DNA from: Desulfocarbo sp964620595
GTDB taxonomy: Bacteria > Desulfobacterota > Desulfarculia > Desulfarculales > Desulfarculaceae
DNA: 64,000 bases
Direction: 5' to 3'
Assembly: GCA_964620595.1 (NCBI GenBank)
Contig: CAZUHP010000001.1
Location: 213,281 to 277,280 of the forward strand
The notes beneath the pieces were generated by a model. That model made no database searches, was not told the DNA's origin, and saw only the letters and a program-made list of their open reading frames with translations. Numbering within the stretch: position 1 is the stretch's first letter; each line of letters starts with the position of its first letter. The position numbers and the translations under genes were made by a program. Shown in pieces: positions 41,981 to 50,559 of the stretch.

Positions 41981-44113
41981 CTACATCGCCTGGGCCACCG
42001 GCGGGGCCTGGAAGAAGCCGTTGTTGCGGTAGCGGTCCTTGAGTTCGCCCAGCTTGCCCTTGTTCCAGGAGGAGACCCGGGTGAAGTAGCCGGTGATGCG
42101 GGTTATGTGGTCCAGGTCATCGGAGCCGCAGGCCGGGCAGATTTCGTGCAGGCCGCGGTGGTTCTGGCGGCAGGTCTTGCAGCAGGTGAACTCCGGGCTG
42201 AAGGCCACCTGGTCGTTCTTGGTTTCGCGGAAGATCTTGATCACGAAGTTGGCCAGGGACTCCTTGGAGGGGTGCTGCTCGCCCAGCCACACGTGGGTGA
42301 TGGCGCCGGCCTCGATGAGGGGATGGAAGCGCCCCTCAAGCTTGACCCGCTCGATGGGGTTCACATTGGCACCCACGTTGAACAGGGTGGAGTTGGTGTA
42401 GTAGACCTCGTTGGTGAAGATGTCGCCCTTGACCACGTGGCGGGCCTGGTTGGGGAAGTGCTTGAGGTCCAGCTTGGCGAAGCGGTAGGCGGTGCTCTCG
42501 GCCGGGGTCTGCTCCAGTACGAAGCGCATGTTGTGCTTGCCGGCGTAGTACTCGCAGAGGAGGTTCATTTGGGCGATGACCTTTAGGCCGAAGCGCATGG
42601 CCTCCTCGGACTCGTGCAGCTCCTGGCCCAGGTGCTGCTGGACCATCTCGTTGAGGCCCACCATGCCGATGAGGTAGGTGACCCGGTGCATGCGCAGGTA
42701 GGGCTGGCCGTCCAGGTTGAGGGCCAGCAGGGCCAAGGGGCCGGTGACACCGTGGTTGAGCAGGTTCTGGATGAACTCGCGCTTCTCCAGGTGGGCCTTG
42801 GCGGCCAGGGCCACCCGCTGGCGCAGGATCTGGAAGAGCTTGGTGTCGTCGCCCTGGGCCTCGTAGGCGATGCGGGGCAGGTTGATGGTCACGTTCTGCA
42901 GGGCGCTGTAGCGCATCTTCCAGGGGGTCTTGGCGTCCTCCAGGTCGCTCTGCTCCAGCTTGAAGGAGAGCCGGCAGCACTCGCTGATCTTGGCGGTCTG
43001 GCCCCGGTCGAAGACGAAGTAGGTGTTGCCCTTGTCCGCGGCCACGTCGCAGATGTGGTGCAGGAAGTCCATGTGGCCCTCGGTCTGGAAGAACTTCTCG
43101 GTGATGTGGACCAGGGGTTTGGGGAAGAAGAAGGGCCGGCCGGCGCCGTCGCCCTCCTTGAACACCTCGAAGAGCTTCCACACGAAGCGCTGGGCCTCTT
43201 TTTCGTACTCAGCGTAGGTCTTGCCGGTGTACTTGCCGTCCGGGCCGATGGCGGGCACGTCCTCGAAGTGCTTGGGCACTTCCCAGTAGAGGTTGATGTC
43301 GGTGAAGATGGCCTGGCCGCCGCGGGCCACGGCCTGCTGGCTGAACTCGAAGATGAGTATCTGGGCCAGTTGCTTGACCTCGCGGTCGGAGAGGCCCTCC
43401 AGGTAGGGCGCGAAGAAGAGGTTCACCGCATCCCAGCCGATGGCCCCGGCGAAGTTGGACTGGAGGGCGGCGGCGAATTTCACCATGTGGGCCAGGAGTA
43501 CCTCGGGATGCTTGGCCGGCTTGGCCAGGGCCAGGGAGTTGGGCAGGTTGAGGCCGTATTTCTTGATGTACTCCAGGCTCTGGCCCGAGCAGTAGGGCCG
43601 GTCCACGAAGCCCAGGTCGTGGAGATGGAGATCGCCCCGCATGTGGGCGTCGCCCACGTCAGGGGAGAACACGCTGATCAGGGCGTATTCCTTCTTGATG
43701 TTCTCGGCCAGGGTGAGGTTGGTGGCCTCGGGCCCGTGGGGAACGTTGGCGTTCTCCTTGTTGGGCACCCGGATCATCTGGTCCACGTCGTAGAGGGGCA
43801 CGCCCAGGCGGGTATGGCGCAGGCGCTCGGCCTCCAGGCCGCGTTCGATGAGCTTGCTGTTGACCAACTCGCGGATGAGGGGGGCGGTCACCATCTTAAT
43901 GCCCGCCTGGGTGATCTGCTCCTCCACCTCGGCGGCGATGGCCTTGGCAGTGCCGTCGTCGAGCTGAGTCTCGCGGATGAGGGCTTCCTCGATGCGGGAG
44001 CGGTCCCAGGAGTCCATCTCCTCGGCGCTGGTGCGAACGAACAACGCCATGTCGGTGGTCTCACTGCTCATCAGCATGGGGTTGGTGTTCTCGACAACTT
44101 TCAGATTTGCCAT
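41981..44113 (-). CDS. nrdD: Anaerobic ribonucleoside-triphosphate reductase NrdD
   Basis: NrdD (710 aa) is the oxygen-sensitive class III reductase that makes dNTPs. An ATP-cone-like domain covers residues ~1-95 (IEEALIRE, AAEVEEQI). Core motifs include MRGDLHLHDLGFVDRPYCSGQSL, DLEDAKTPWKMRYSA and NLPRIAYEA. The C-terminus has the zinc site CCKTCRQN...CPACG and the glycyl radical Gly675 in RITGYFTR. The frame continues upstream to 44314 in a Gly/Arg/Trp stretch; the ATG at 44113 is preferred with GGGAG 6 bases before it. Confidence 0.97.
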   Translation of the reverse strand: MANLKVVENTNPMLMSSETTDMALFVRTSAEEMDSWDRSRIEEALIRETQLDDGTAKAIAAEVEEQITQAGIKMVTAPLIRELVNSKLIERGLEAERLRHTRLGVPLYDVDQMIRVPNKENANVPHGPEATNLTLAENIKKEYALISVFSPDVGDAHMRGDLHLHDLGFVDRPYCSGQSLEYIKKYGLNLPNSLALAKPAKHPEVLLAHMVKFAAALQSNFAGAIGWDAVNLFFAPYLEGLSDREVKQLAQILIFEFSQQAVARGGQAIFTDINLYWEVPKHFEDVPAIGPDGKYTGKTYAEYEKEAQRFVWKLFEVFKEGDGAGRPFFFPKPLVHITEKFFQTEGHMDFLHHICDVAADKGNTYFVFDRGQTAKISECCRLSFKLEQSDLEDAKTPWKMRYSALQNVTINLPRIAYEAQGDDTKLFQILRQRVALAAKAHLEKREFIQNLLNHGVTGPLALLALNLDGQPYLRMHRVTYLIGMVGLNEMVQQHLGQELHESEEAMRFGLKVIAQMNLLCEYYAGKHNMRFVLEQTPAESTAYRFAKLDLKHFPNQARHVVKGDIFTNEVYYTNSTLFNVGANVNPIERVKLEGRFHPLIEAGAITHVWLGEQHPSKESLANFVIKIFRETKNDQVAFSPEFTCCKTCRQNHRGLHEICPACGSDDLDHITRITGYFTRVSSWNKGKLGELKDRYRNNGFFQAPPVAQAM

Positions 44114-44285
44114 GTCAATCTCCCGAACTTCCCCCTCGTTTAGCTCTGTCAATTTGTCCCCTTCCCTAGCCTTGGCGGATTCGAAGTTCTCCCCCAGCAA
44201 CTCCACCCCATCCACCCCCCACCTGCCCCATCTGCCCCACCTGCCTCGCCTAGGTTGCCGCCGGTGGTGGTGGGCACGGTAATCA

Positions 44286-44314
44286 GAGTAACCACACCAT
44301 ATGTGGGGTGTCAA
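44286..44314 (-). promoter_or_regulatory. Promoter of nrdD (TTGACA -35)
   Basis: On the minus strand a perfect TTGACA lies at 44314-44309, followed 17 bases later by a weak TTACTC (or TACTCT at 18). The first NrdR box lies in the spacer, so repressor binding would block RNA polymerase. The leader to nrdD would be about 165 bases. Confidence 0.5.
44294..44309. promoter_or_regulatory. NrdR box 1
   Basis: ACACCATATGTGGGGT matches the palindromic NrdR consensus ACACWATATATWGTGT at 12 of 16 positions. It lies between the -35 and -10 of the nrdD promoter. NrdR represses ribonucleotide reductase genes when dATP is high. Confidence 0.65.
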
Positions 44315-44324
44315 GTTTAAAATG

Positions 44325-44340
44325 ATACTAGATATAGTTT
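44325..44340. promoter_or_regulatory. NrdR box 2
   Basis: ATACTAGATATAGTTT matches the NrdR consensus at 13 of 16 positions. It starts exactly 31 bp from box 1, three helical turns, which is the spacing expected for paired NrdR sites. Confidence 0.68.
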
Positions 44341-44851
44341 CCGGCCTGTAGTAATTACGGCCTGAAATTTAGCTTGGCGGCGGCAGGATGGTATGAGGGC
44401 CGCCGGCAGCGGAGAGGGGAGTATACCAGGCAGGGGCCGGCCCTGCCCCCGGGGCGGGTGTTGGCTGGTAAGTGGCTGACTTTACTGAAAAGTAGCGGCA
44501 TGGTCCAGGGGTATTCCGCGGCAGGGGGAGAAGGCGGGGAAGGGGGTTGGCTCTGCACCGGCACTGGGCGGTTCTCGGCTCGGGCGGGCCGAAGCGGCAT
44601 TTGCTAGGTGTTTCAGTGTGTTGCGTGGTAGGGCCGCCGCCAGGCCGCCGGCGGGACAGAGTGGCGGCGGCCTGGGCGAGGGGGAGCGGGCGCGGGCCGG
44701 CCTGGGGGCGGTTTGGTGGGGGAGCCAAACTATTAATTGCTCCCAGGGGTAGTTATTTGGCATTATGCAGTAATTACTTGGCGGCGCGCGTCGCTCGCGG
44801 CGATGAACCGGGGTGCCGCGCGCTCGACACGCTTATTAGAAGGGGGACAAT
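44341..44851. other. Long intergenic region upstream of the DUF4282 gene
   Basis: No convincing gene is seen on either strand; short open frames have no ribosome site or family match. It holds two copies of AGTAATTAC (44350 and 44770 areas), one at each end. The plus-strand gene at 44852 must be driven from here; AT-rich stretches at 44725-44785 are the likely promoter. Confidence 0.5.
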
Positions 44852-45190
44852 ATGAAAGGTTTTTGGCAGAGGCTCTTTGATTTCAGCTTTCGGGAATTCA
44901 TCACTCCCAGCATAGTCAAGATCATTTTCTGGATCGCCATCATCTTGACCGGCCTTGGCGTGCTGGCGAACATCATCACCAGCTTCATCCAGGGGCCTGC
45001 GGAGGGTGTGCTGAGTTTGATCCTAGCCCCCATAGTCGGCATCCTGGCGGTGATCATGACCCGGGTGTACCTGGAAGTCGTGATGGTTTTCTTCCGTATC
45101 CTGGGGCTGATGGAGGGCATAGCCAAGGACAAGGGCGTGAGCGACACCTCGTCGGTGATTTCGACCCCTCCGCCGCCTCCCGGGGAGTAG
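44852..45190 (+). CDS. DUF4282 family small membrane protein
   Basis: This 112-aa protein has two membrane helices (residues ~20-48 and 53-78) and the family motif FRILGLMEGIA after RVYLEVVMVFF. The opening GFWQRLFDFSFREFITPSIVKI is typical of DUF4282. The C-terminus is short and Pro-rich. The function of the family is unknown. AAGGGGG lies just before the ATG. It stands alone between two long spacers. Confidence 0.85.
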   Translation: MKGFWQRLFDFSFREFITPSIVKIIFWIAIILTGLGVLANIITSFIQGPAEGVLSLILAPIVGILAVIMTRVYLEVVMVFFRILGLMEGIAKDKGVSDTSSVISTPPPPPGE

Positions 45191-45385
45191 GGGGAGTTCC
45201 CGTCCCTTCAGCCCCAGGGGGGAGAACAGGTCCCGCATTCGCCCGGCGATGCCGCGGCTGGGGATGAGGGCGGGAGAATCGAAGACCAAGAGCTTCACCA
45301 GGGCTGGGTGCTGGGCGTGGAATTCCGGCGCCCAGTCCTGGTGAGCGGCCAGGATGTCCACCTGACAGGGCCAGGGGCCCTGTGT
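45191..45385 (-). pseudogene. Possible coding remnant
   Basis: On the minus strand about 60 codons read like real protein (CQVDILAAHQDWAPEFHAQH, then ALVKLLVFDSPALIPSRGIA) with the G/C third-position bias of local genes. A TAG lies at 45386-45388 and no ribosome site precedes any start. It may be a decayed gene fragment. I do not recognise the family. Confidence 0.3.
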
Positions 45386-45662
45386 CTAAATTCCAAGAAA
45401 ATCGGGCACATGCCAATGATTTCGGGCCGGACGCCGTTCAAGGCCCTGGCCGGGGGTATGTCGCCGGTTTCTTCAGCAGGGCAATCATGTGATCCTGCGC
45501 CGGGTCCTTGGCGTGGCTTGGCGGACGGTAAGCTTTACCGCCGGCCCCCGGGCCTGGGTTATAATAGAGGCCTGGCGGCGGACCATCAGCGGGAGGCCGG
45601 CTTGTCGCCCGCGACCCGTGGACCGGCGCGTGCGAGAAACCGATGCCCAGGGAGTGGAAACG

Positions 45663-46262
45663 ATGAGCCATCACGACGATGACATGACCCTCGAGAACAT
45701 CAGGTCGCGCATAATCCAGGCCGCCAGCGAACTCTACGAGAAGAAGGGCCGGGAGACCAGCGTGGAGGAGATCGCCGCGGCGGCGGGGGTGAGCGTGCCG
45801 GTGACCTACCAGTTCGTGAAGAAGCCGGCGGACATCATGATGCTCATCGTGGAGGACTGGCAGCGGGACTTCATGCAGCGGGTGCTGCCGGTGTTGAACG
45901 ACACCAGCCTGCCGCCGGAGAAGAAGCTCAGCCAGGCGGTGGCCCATTACTACAAGGTGGTGGACCAGGAAGGCCCCAAGGTGATGATGCTCTACCGCGG
46001 CTCCCGGCGCCTGGACCAGGAGGGCCGCCGCCGAATCATGACCCTGGAGATCGAGGCGGTGGATATTTTCCAGAGCATCCTGGAGGAGGGGGTCAAGGCC
46101 GGGGTGTTCAAGGTGACCGACACCGGGCTGGCGGCCTACAACATCGTGATGCTGGGGCACATGTGGTCCCTGAAGTCCTGGCACTTCAAGCGCCAGGCCA
46201 TGGACATCGACGACTACATCGACGCCCAGTTGGATAACATCCTGCCCATGGTAAAGGGCTAG
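45663..46262 (+). CDS. TetR/AcrR family transcriptional regulator
   Basis: This 199-aa regulator has an N-terminal helix-turn-helix (RSRIIQAASELYEKKGRETS, then VEEIAAAAGVSVPVTYQFVK) and an all-helical ligand domain with an acidic/aromatic face. The ATG at 45663 is chosen from GGGAG upstream; the frame is open back to 45489. It lies 1 bp before a UspA gene. The ligand is unknown; its target could be this operon or the transporters that follow. Confidence 0.9.
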   Translation: MSHHDDDMTLENIRSRIIQAASELYEKKGRETSVEEIAAAAGVSVPVTYQFVKKPADIMMLIVEDWQRDFMQRVLPVLNDTSLPPEKKLSQAVAHYYKVVDQEGPKVMMLYRGSRRLDQEGRRRIMTLEIEAVDIFQSILEEGVKAGVFKVTDTGLAAYNIVMLGHMWSLKSWHFKRQAMDIDDYIDAQLDNILPMVKG

Positions 46263-46263
46263 G

Positions 46264-46752
46264 GTGGGGCTCTACGTGCACATACTCTGCGCCCTGGATT
46301 TCTCGCCCCTTGCGGACGCCGCCTTCCGGGCGGCCCTGGAGCTGGCCCGGGAGGAGGGGGCGCGGCTGAGCCTGTTGCACGTGTACGTGCCGGGCACGCC
46401 CCTGCTGCCCGGCGAGAGGCCGGCCGCGGCCAAGGGGTTGAGCGACCAGGAGTTGGTCCAGCGGCTGCGCGCCTACATGGAGCGGCAATACCTGGCCCAG
46501 GCCGGGGAGGTGGACTGCCGGCTGGTACTCAGGCGGGGGCATCCCAGCGTGGAGATACTGGCCCAGCTCGAGGCGCACCCGGTCGATCTGGTGGTGCTGG
46601 GCTCGCAGGGGCTCAGCGGCATGGGCCTTGTCATCCTGGGCTCGGTGGCCGAGCGGGTGGTTCGGCGGGCGCCGTGCGACTGCCTGGTGGTGCGGCCGCC
46701 GCGCGCCAAGGAGGGCCCCGGCCGGTTTGACAAGGTCACCCCCGAGGGTTAG
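46264..46752 (+). CDS. Universal stress protein (UspA family)
   Basis: This 162-aa cytoplasmic protein has the Usp fold: ILCALDFSPLADAAF at the start, VDLVVLGSQGLSGMGLVILGSVAERVVRRAPCDCLVV near residues 103-143. The second block contains the G-2x-G-9x-G(S/T) ATP-binding motif. The start is GTG 1 bp after the TetR stop. It is likely a two-gene unit with that regulator. Confidence 0.92.
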   Translation: MGLYVHILCALDFSPLADAAFRAALELAREEGARLSLLHVYVPGTPLLPGERPAAAKGLSDQELVQRLRAYMERQYLAQAGEVDCRLVLRRGHPSVEILAQLEAHPVDLVVLGSQGLSGMGLVILGSVAERVVRRAPCDCLVVRPPRAKEGPGRFDKVTPEG

Positions 46753-46796
46753 AATCGTGAATACTTTTTTGCAGCCAATAGCTTAGGAGGCTTGCC

Positions 46797-46985
46797 ATGT
46801 GCGATTGCTGCGGCAAGGGTCACGCCCATCCCCATGGAATCGAGCATGACCATGACCATGAGCACGGCCATGTTCACCACGACCACGACCACCCGCACGG
46901 CCCTGGGCACCATCACCACCACGGCCCGGTGATAACCGTGATTGAGGCCGCCCCCCGGCCGGCCGACAAGGCCCAGGCCGAGTAG
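46797..46985 (+). CDS. Small His-rich putative metal-binding protein
   Basis: This 62-aa protein begins MCDCCGKGH and contains 18 His within residues 9-42, alternating with Asp/Glu and ending in a run of five. The Cys cluster and His tract suggest Zn, Ni or Co binding, buffering or delivery. The last ~18 residues are not His-rich. It has a strong AGGAGG 7 bases upstream, which supports a real gene despite its size. It lies between uspA and the tandem repeats before trkH. Not assigned to a named family. Confidence 0.75.
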   Translation: MCDCCGKGHAHPHGIEHDHDHEHGHVHHDHDHPHGPGHHHHHGPVITVIEAAPRPADKAQAE

Positions 46986-47000
46986 GTCGGCGCGGCGGCC

Positions 47001-47110
47001 GGGGCGTTCGGGCTCCGGGAGCGGGGCGTTCGAGTTCCTGGAGCAGGGCGGCTGGGCTCCGGGGACGGGGCGGCCGGGCTCCGGGAGCGGGGCGGTCGCG
47101 GGGCCGGGTC
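47001..47110 (+). repeat. 22-bp minisatellite
   Basis: Five consecutive 22-bp units begin GGGGCG and most contain GGCTCCGGGAGC. The first four start at 47001, 47023, 47045 and 47067; the fifth (47089) is degenerate. The unit is not a multiple of three and is non-coding. Confidence 0.8.
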
Positions 47111-47190
47111 GGGCGCGGTAGCGCGGGACCGGGCGCGGCGGCCCTGAACCGGGCGCAAGGGCGTCGGGCCGGGCGCGGCAGCAGTGGGGA
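47111..47190 (+). repeat. 20-bp minisatellite overlapping the trkH start
   Basis: Directly after the 22-bp array come four 20-bp units starting GGGCGC (47111, 47131, 47151, 47171), each of the first three ending in CC. The fourth contains the GTG start of trkH. A change of unit number would change the spacing of upstream signals from this start. Confidence 0.75.
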
Positions 47191-48542
47191 AGCCCCTTTA
47201 CAGATTGCTAGGCCCCTCGGGACTGTTGGTGAGTTCCTTTGGGGGGCTGATTGTTTTGGGCACCGGCCTGTTGAGCCTGCCGGTGATGCAGGCGGGCGGG
47301 CCGGTGTCGCTGTTGGACTGCCTGTTCACCGCCACCAGCGCGGTGTGCGTCACCGGGCTCATCACGGTGGACACGCCCACCGCCTGGTCGGGCTGGGGCC
47401 AGGCCCTCATCTGCCTGCTCTTTCAGTTGGGCGGCCTGGGCATCATGACCTTTTCGGTGGCCATGCTGCACCTGGCCGGGGTGAGGACGGGCCTGGCCAG
47501 CCACCTGGCCCTGTCCGGGTCCCTGGGTTCGGCCAGGGCCAGCGAGATGGGTCGGTTCACCAAGAACATCATCCTCTACACCTTGCTCCTGGAGGCGGCG
47601 GGCGCGGTGGTGCTCACCCTGCGCTTCGCGGCCGACTACCCCTGGCCCAAGGCGGCGGCCCTGGGTGGGTTCCACGCGGTGAGCGCCTTTTGCAACGCGG
47701 GCTTTTCGCTTTTTTCCAACAGCCTGGAGTCCTACCCCCGCGACCCGGTGATAAACCTCACGGTGATGGCGCTGATCGTGCTGGGCGGGCTGGGTTTTCT
47801 GGTGGCGCGGGAGCTGTACGGCCGCCTGCGCCGGCGGGGGGAGGGCCGCCCCCCCCGCCTGAGCCTGCACGCGCGGATGGTGCTCACCACCTCCGGGGTG
47901 CTGGTGGTGGGCGGGGCGCTGGCCCTGTGGTGCCTGGAGGGCTGGGCGGGCGGCGACCCGGCTTTTAGCCTGTGGCCCGCGTTTTTCACCTCGGTCACCG
48001 CCCGCACCGCGGGCTTCGACACCATGGCGGTGAACAAGCTTTCCAATGCCTCGCTGCTGGTGGTGATGGCGCTCATGTTCATAGGCGCCTCGCCGGGCTC
48101 CACCGGCGGCGGGGTGAAGACCACGGCCCTGGCCACGCTCTATGCGGTGGCGCGCACCCGGCTGCGGGGCCTGCCCGGCGCCACCTTGTACCGCCGCAGC
48201 ATCTCGGACAAGCAGGTGGGCGAGGCGCTCACCCTGATGGGCTGCTCCCTGCTGGTGGTGATGCTGGCGGTGGTGGCGCTGGCGGTGTTGGAGGTGAACA
48301 ACCTGACCCACGGCCACATCCGGGCGGAGGTGCTGGCCCACGCCTTCGAGGCGGTGAGCGCCTTTGCCACCGTGGGCCTGAGCATGGGTATCACCGCCAA
48401 GCTCACTGCCGGCGGCAAGCTGGTTCTCATAGGGCTGATGTTCGTGGGCCGTTTGGGGCCCCTCACCTTCATCTATGCCCTGGTCCGCCGGGCCCACACC
48501 CCGGGCCACCGGCCGGCCCAGGAACGGATCATGCTGGGCTGA
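47184..48542 (+). CDS. TrkH/KtrB-type potassium transporter subunit
   Basis: This 452-aa membrane protein is the ion-translocating subunit of a Trk/Ktr potassium uptake system. It has the four-fold M1-P-M2 repeats with filter-region motifs FTATSAVCVTGL, AVSAFCNAGFSLF, FTSVTARTAGFDTM and AVSAFATVGLSMG. The APGSTGGGVKT-like segment reads GASPGSTGGGVKTT. The start is a GTG at 47184, within the 20-bp repeat and without an evident Shine-Dalgarno. It is followed by trkA and an MFS gene. Confidence 0.94.
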   Translation: MGKPLYRLLGPSGLLVSSFGGLIVLGTGLLSLPVMQAGGPVSLLDCLFTATSAVCVTGLITVDTPTAWSGWGQALICLLFQLGGLGIMTFSVAMLHLAGVRTGLASHLALSGSLGSARASEMGRFTKNIILYTLLLEAAGAVVLTLRFAADYPWPKAAALGGFHAVSAFCNAGFSLFSNSLESYPRDPVINLTVMALIVLGGLGFLVARELYGRLRRRGEGRPPRLSLHARMVLTTSGVLVVGGALALWCLEGWAGGDPAFSLWPAFFTSVTARTAGFDTMAVNKLSNASLLVVMALMFIGASPGSTGGGVKTTALATLYAVARTRLRGLPGATLYRRSISDKQVGEALTLMGCSLLVVMLAVVALAVLEVNNLTHGHIRAEVLAHAFEAVSAFATVGLSMGITAKLTAGGKLVLIGLMFVGRLGPLTFIYALVRRAHTPGHRPAQERIMLG

Positions 48543-48604
48543 GGCAGGCGTAAGGGGCCGGCAAGAGCCTTTGCCATGAACCGAGAGGGAAAAGGGGGAG
48601 GCAA

Positions 48605-49258
48605 GTGTACGTAGGCGTTATCGGACTGGGCAACTTCGGCTCGGCCCTGGCCCGGCGGCTCTACGAGTTGGGCCACCAGGTCACGGTGCTGGACCTGGAC
48701 CAGAAGGCCCTGGGGGCGGTGCAGGACTTCGCCGACCAGGCGGTGGCCGCCGATGCCACCGACCGGGCGGTGTTGGAGGAGCTGGGCCTGGACATCGCCG
48801 ATGCGGCGGTGGTGAGCCTGGGCGACAACATGGCCGCCTCCATCCTGGCCACCCTTCACTTGAAGGAGATGAACCTCAAGCGCATCATCGCCAAGGCCAT
48901 CAGCGCGGAGCACGAGAAGATATTGAAGCGGGTGGGGGCCAGCGAGGTGATCTTCCCCGAGCGCGAGGCCGCGGTGCGCCTGGCCACCTCCCTGGCCCAT
49001 CCCAACCTGCTGGACTACCTGCCCTTGGGCGGCGACTTCTCGGTGGCCGAGGTGGCGCCCGTGTCCGAGTGGGTGGGCAAGACCTTGCCGGAGATCAACC
49101 TCAGGCGCAAGTACCAGGTCAACGTCATCGCCATCCGCGAGCTGGTGCCCGAGCGCATGACCGTGTTGATCCGGCCCGACTACCGCATAAAGGACTCCGA
49201 CGTGCTGGTGGTGCTGGGCAAACAAGAGGACATCCAGCGCTTGCCCACCTTCGAATGA
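48605..49258 (+). CDS. TrkA/KtrA regulatory NAD-binding subunit
   Basis: This 217-aa RCK protein gates the potassium channel subunit in response to nucleotides. The N-terminal Rossmann domain shows VGVIGLGNFGSALARRL and the ADATDRAVL motif; the C-terminal RCK_C part begins near residue 140. The GTG start has GGGGGAGG upstream. It lies 62 bp after the TrkH gene. Confidence 0.94.
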   Translation: MYVGVIGLGNFGSALARRLYELGHQVTVLDLDQKALGAVQDFADQAVAADATDRAVLEELGLDIADAAVVSLGDNMAASILATLHLKEMNLKRIIAKAISAEHEKILKRVGASEVIFPEREAAVRLATSLAHPNLLDYLPLGGDFSVAEVAPVSEWVGKTLPEINLRRKYQVNVIAIRELVPERMTVLIRPDYRIKDSDVLVVLGKQEDIQRLPTFE

Positions 49259-50457
49259 GCCCAAGCACCTATCGCACCCGGCTCCTCATCCTGGAGCTGA
49301 CCATCTTCGTGTCCATGCTGGGGGTGGGCATCATCGTGCCCTTCTTGCCCCTCTATGCCGCCCAGATGGGGGCCTCGGCCTTTGTCATGGGCCTGATCTT
49401 CAGCTCCTTTTCCGCGGCCCGCGCCCTGGCCATGCCCTACGTGGGCGCGCTCTCCGACCGCCGGGGCCGCAAGCCCTTCATCATCGCCGGGCTGATGGGC
49501 TACGCGGTCCTGGCCCTGGCCCTGATCTGGGCGGCCTCGCCCTGGGAACTGGTGCTGAACCGGGTGCTGCAGGGCCTGTTCGCGGCCATGGTGCTGCCGG
49601 TGTCCATGGCCCTGGTGGCCGACCTCACCCCCCCGGGCCGCGAGGGGGCGGTGTTCGGCGGTTTCAACACCGCCTTCCTGCTCGGCTTCGGGGTGGGGCC
49701 CCTGGCGGGGGGGGTGATCTTCGACACCCTGGGGCTGGAGGCCAACTTCCTTTTCATGGCGGGCCTGAGCCTGGCCAGCCTGCTCATGGTGCTGGTGATG
49801 GTGCGCGAGCCCCGGCAGGTGAAAAAGGCCAGCCGCAAGGGGGGCTGGAGCCAGCAGGTGGCCCTGCTCAAGGACCGGCCCCTGTTGTCGGTGTTCCTGG
49901 CCCGGGCCTTGAGCGCGGTGGGCATGGGCTGCTTCGTGGCCTTCTTGCCCCTGTTGGCCGCCGCCCGGGGGTTGAGCAACACCGAGCTGGGCTCCCTGCT
50001 GGCGGTGAACGTGCTCATCATGACCGGCTTGCAGGTGCCTTGCGGCTGGCTGGCCGACCGCTGGTCGCGGGTGGGCCTGGCCTCGCTGGGGCTGGTGCTC
50101 TCCGGCGCGGCCAAGGGTTTTTTGCCCCTGCCCGCCGACTTTGCCGGGCTCATGACCCTGTGCGTGCTGGAGGGGGTGGCCGCGGGCCTGGCCCTGCCGG
50201 CGCTCACCGCCCTGGCCGTGAGCCACGGCCGCCGGGTGGGCGCGGGCATGGGGGTCACCATGGGCAGCTTCGGCATGGCCATGAGCCTGGGGGTATCGGT
50301 GGGGCCCATGGGGGCGGGGCTCCTGGCCGATTGGCTGGGCCTGCCCAGCGTCTTCTACCTGGCCGGCGGCGCCACGGTGTTCGGCGCGGCCTGCCTGTTC
50401 CTGCCGGACCGGCCCGCCGCCCCGGCCCGGCCCCCCATCGCCCGGCACACGGACTGA
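49255..50457 (+). CDS. Major facilitator superfamily transporter
   Basis: This 400-aa protein has 12 hydrophobic segments. The MFS loop motif A is visible as GALSDRRGRKPFIIAG near residue 63, with a second copy GWLADRWSRVGLASLG in the C-terminal half. It resembles drug/proton antiporters, but the substrate is unknown. The ATG overlaps the trkA stop by 4 bp (ATGA). Confidence 0.9.
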   Translation: MSPSTYRTRLLILELTIFVSMLGVGIIVPFLPLYAAQMGASAFVMGLIFSSFSAARALAMPYVGALSDRRGRKPFIIAGLMGYAVLALALIWAASPWELVLNRVLQGLFAAMVLPVSMALVADLTPPGREGAVFGGFNTAFLLGFGVGPLAGGVIFDTLGLEANFLFMAGLSLASLLMVLVMVREPRQVKKASRKGGWSQQVALLKDRPLLSVFLARALSAVGMGCFVAFLPLLAAARGLSNTELGSLLAVNVLIMTGLQVPCGWLADRWSRVGLASLGLVLSGAAKGFLPLPADFAGLMTLCVLEGVAAGLALPALTALAVSHGRRVGAGMGVTMGSFGMAMSLGVSVGPMGAGLLADWLGLPSVFYLAGGATVFGAACLFLPDRPAAPARPPIARHTD

Positions 50458-50479
50458 GCCGGCCGGGGCCGGCTTTCTT
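50457..50479 (+). terminator. Terminator of the trk-MFS operon
   Basis: A 7-bp stem AGCCGGC/GCCGGCT with a short loop, followed by TTCTT. It overlaps the last base of the MFS stop codon. Confidence 0.6.
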
Positions 50480-50559
50480 GACTTCCCCCGGCCGCGCGGG
50501 TACATTCTTTTTTTACCGCAACCATCACGGGCCGTTAGGCTTGGCTGTCAAGGGACGTC

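Noticed and set aside
44547..44855. A 102-codon plus-strand frame before the DUF4282 gene
   Set aside because: No ribosome site, no protein-like pattern, and it runs into the start of the next gene.
47001..47190. CRISPR-like array
   Set aside because: Units are contiguous 22-bp and 20-bp repeats without spacers, and there are no cas genes.
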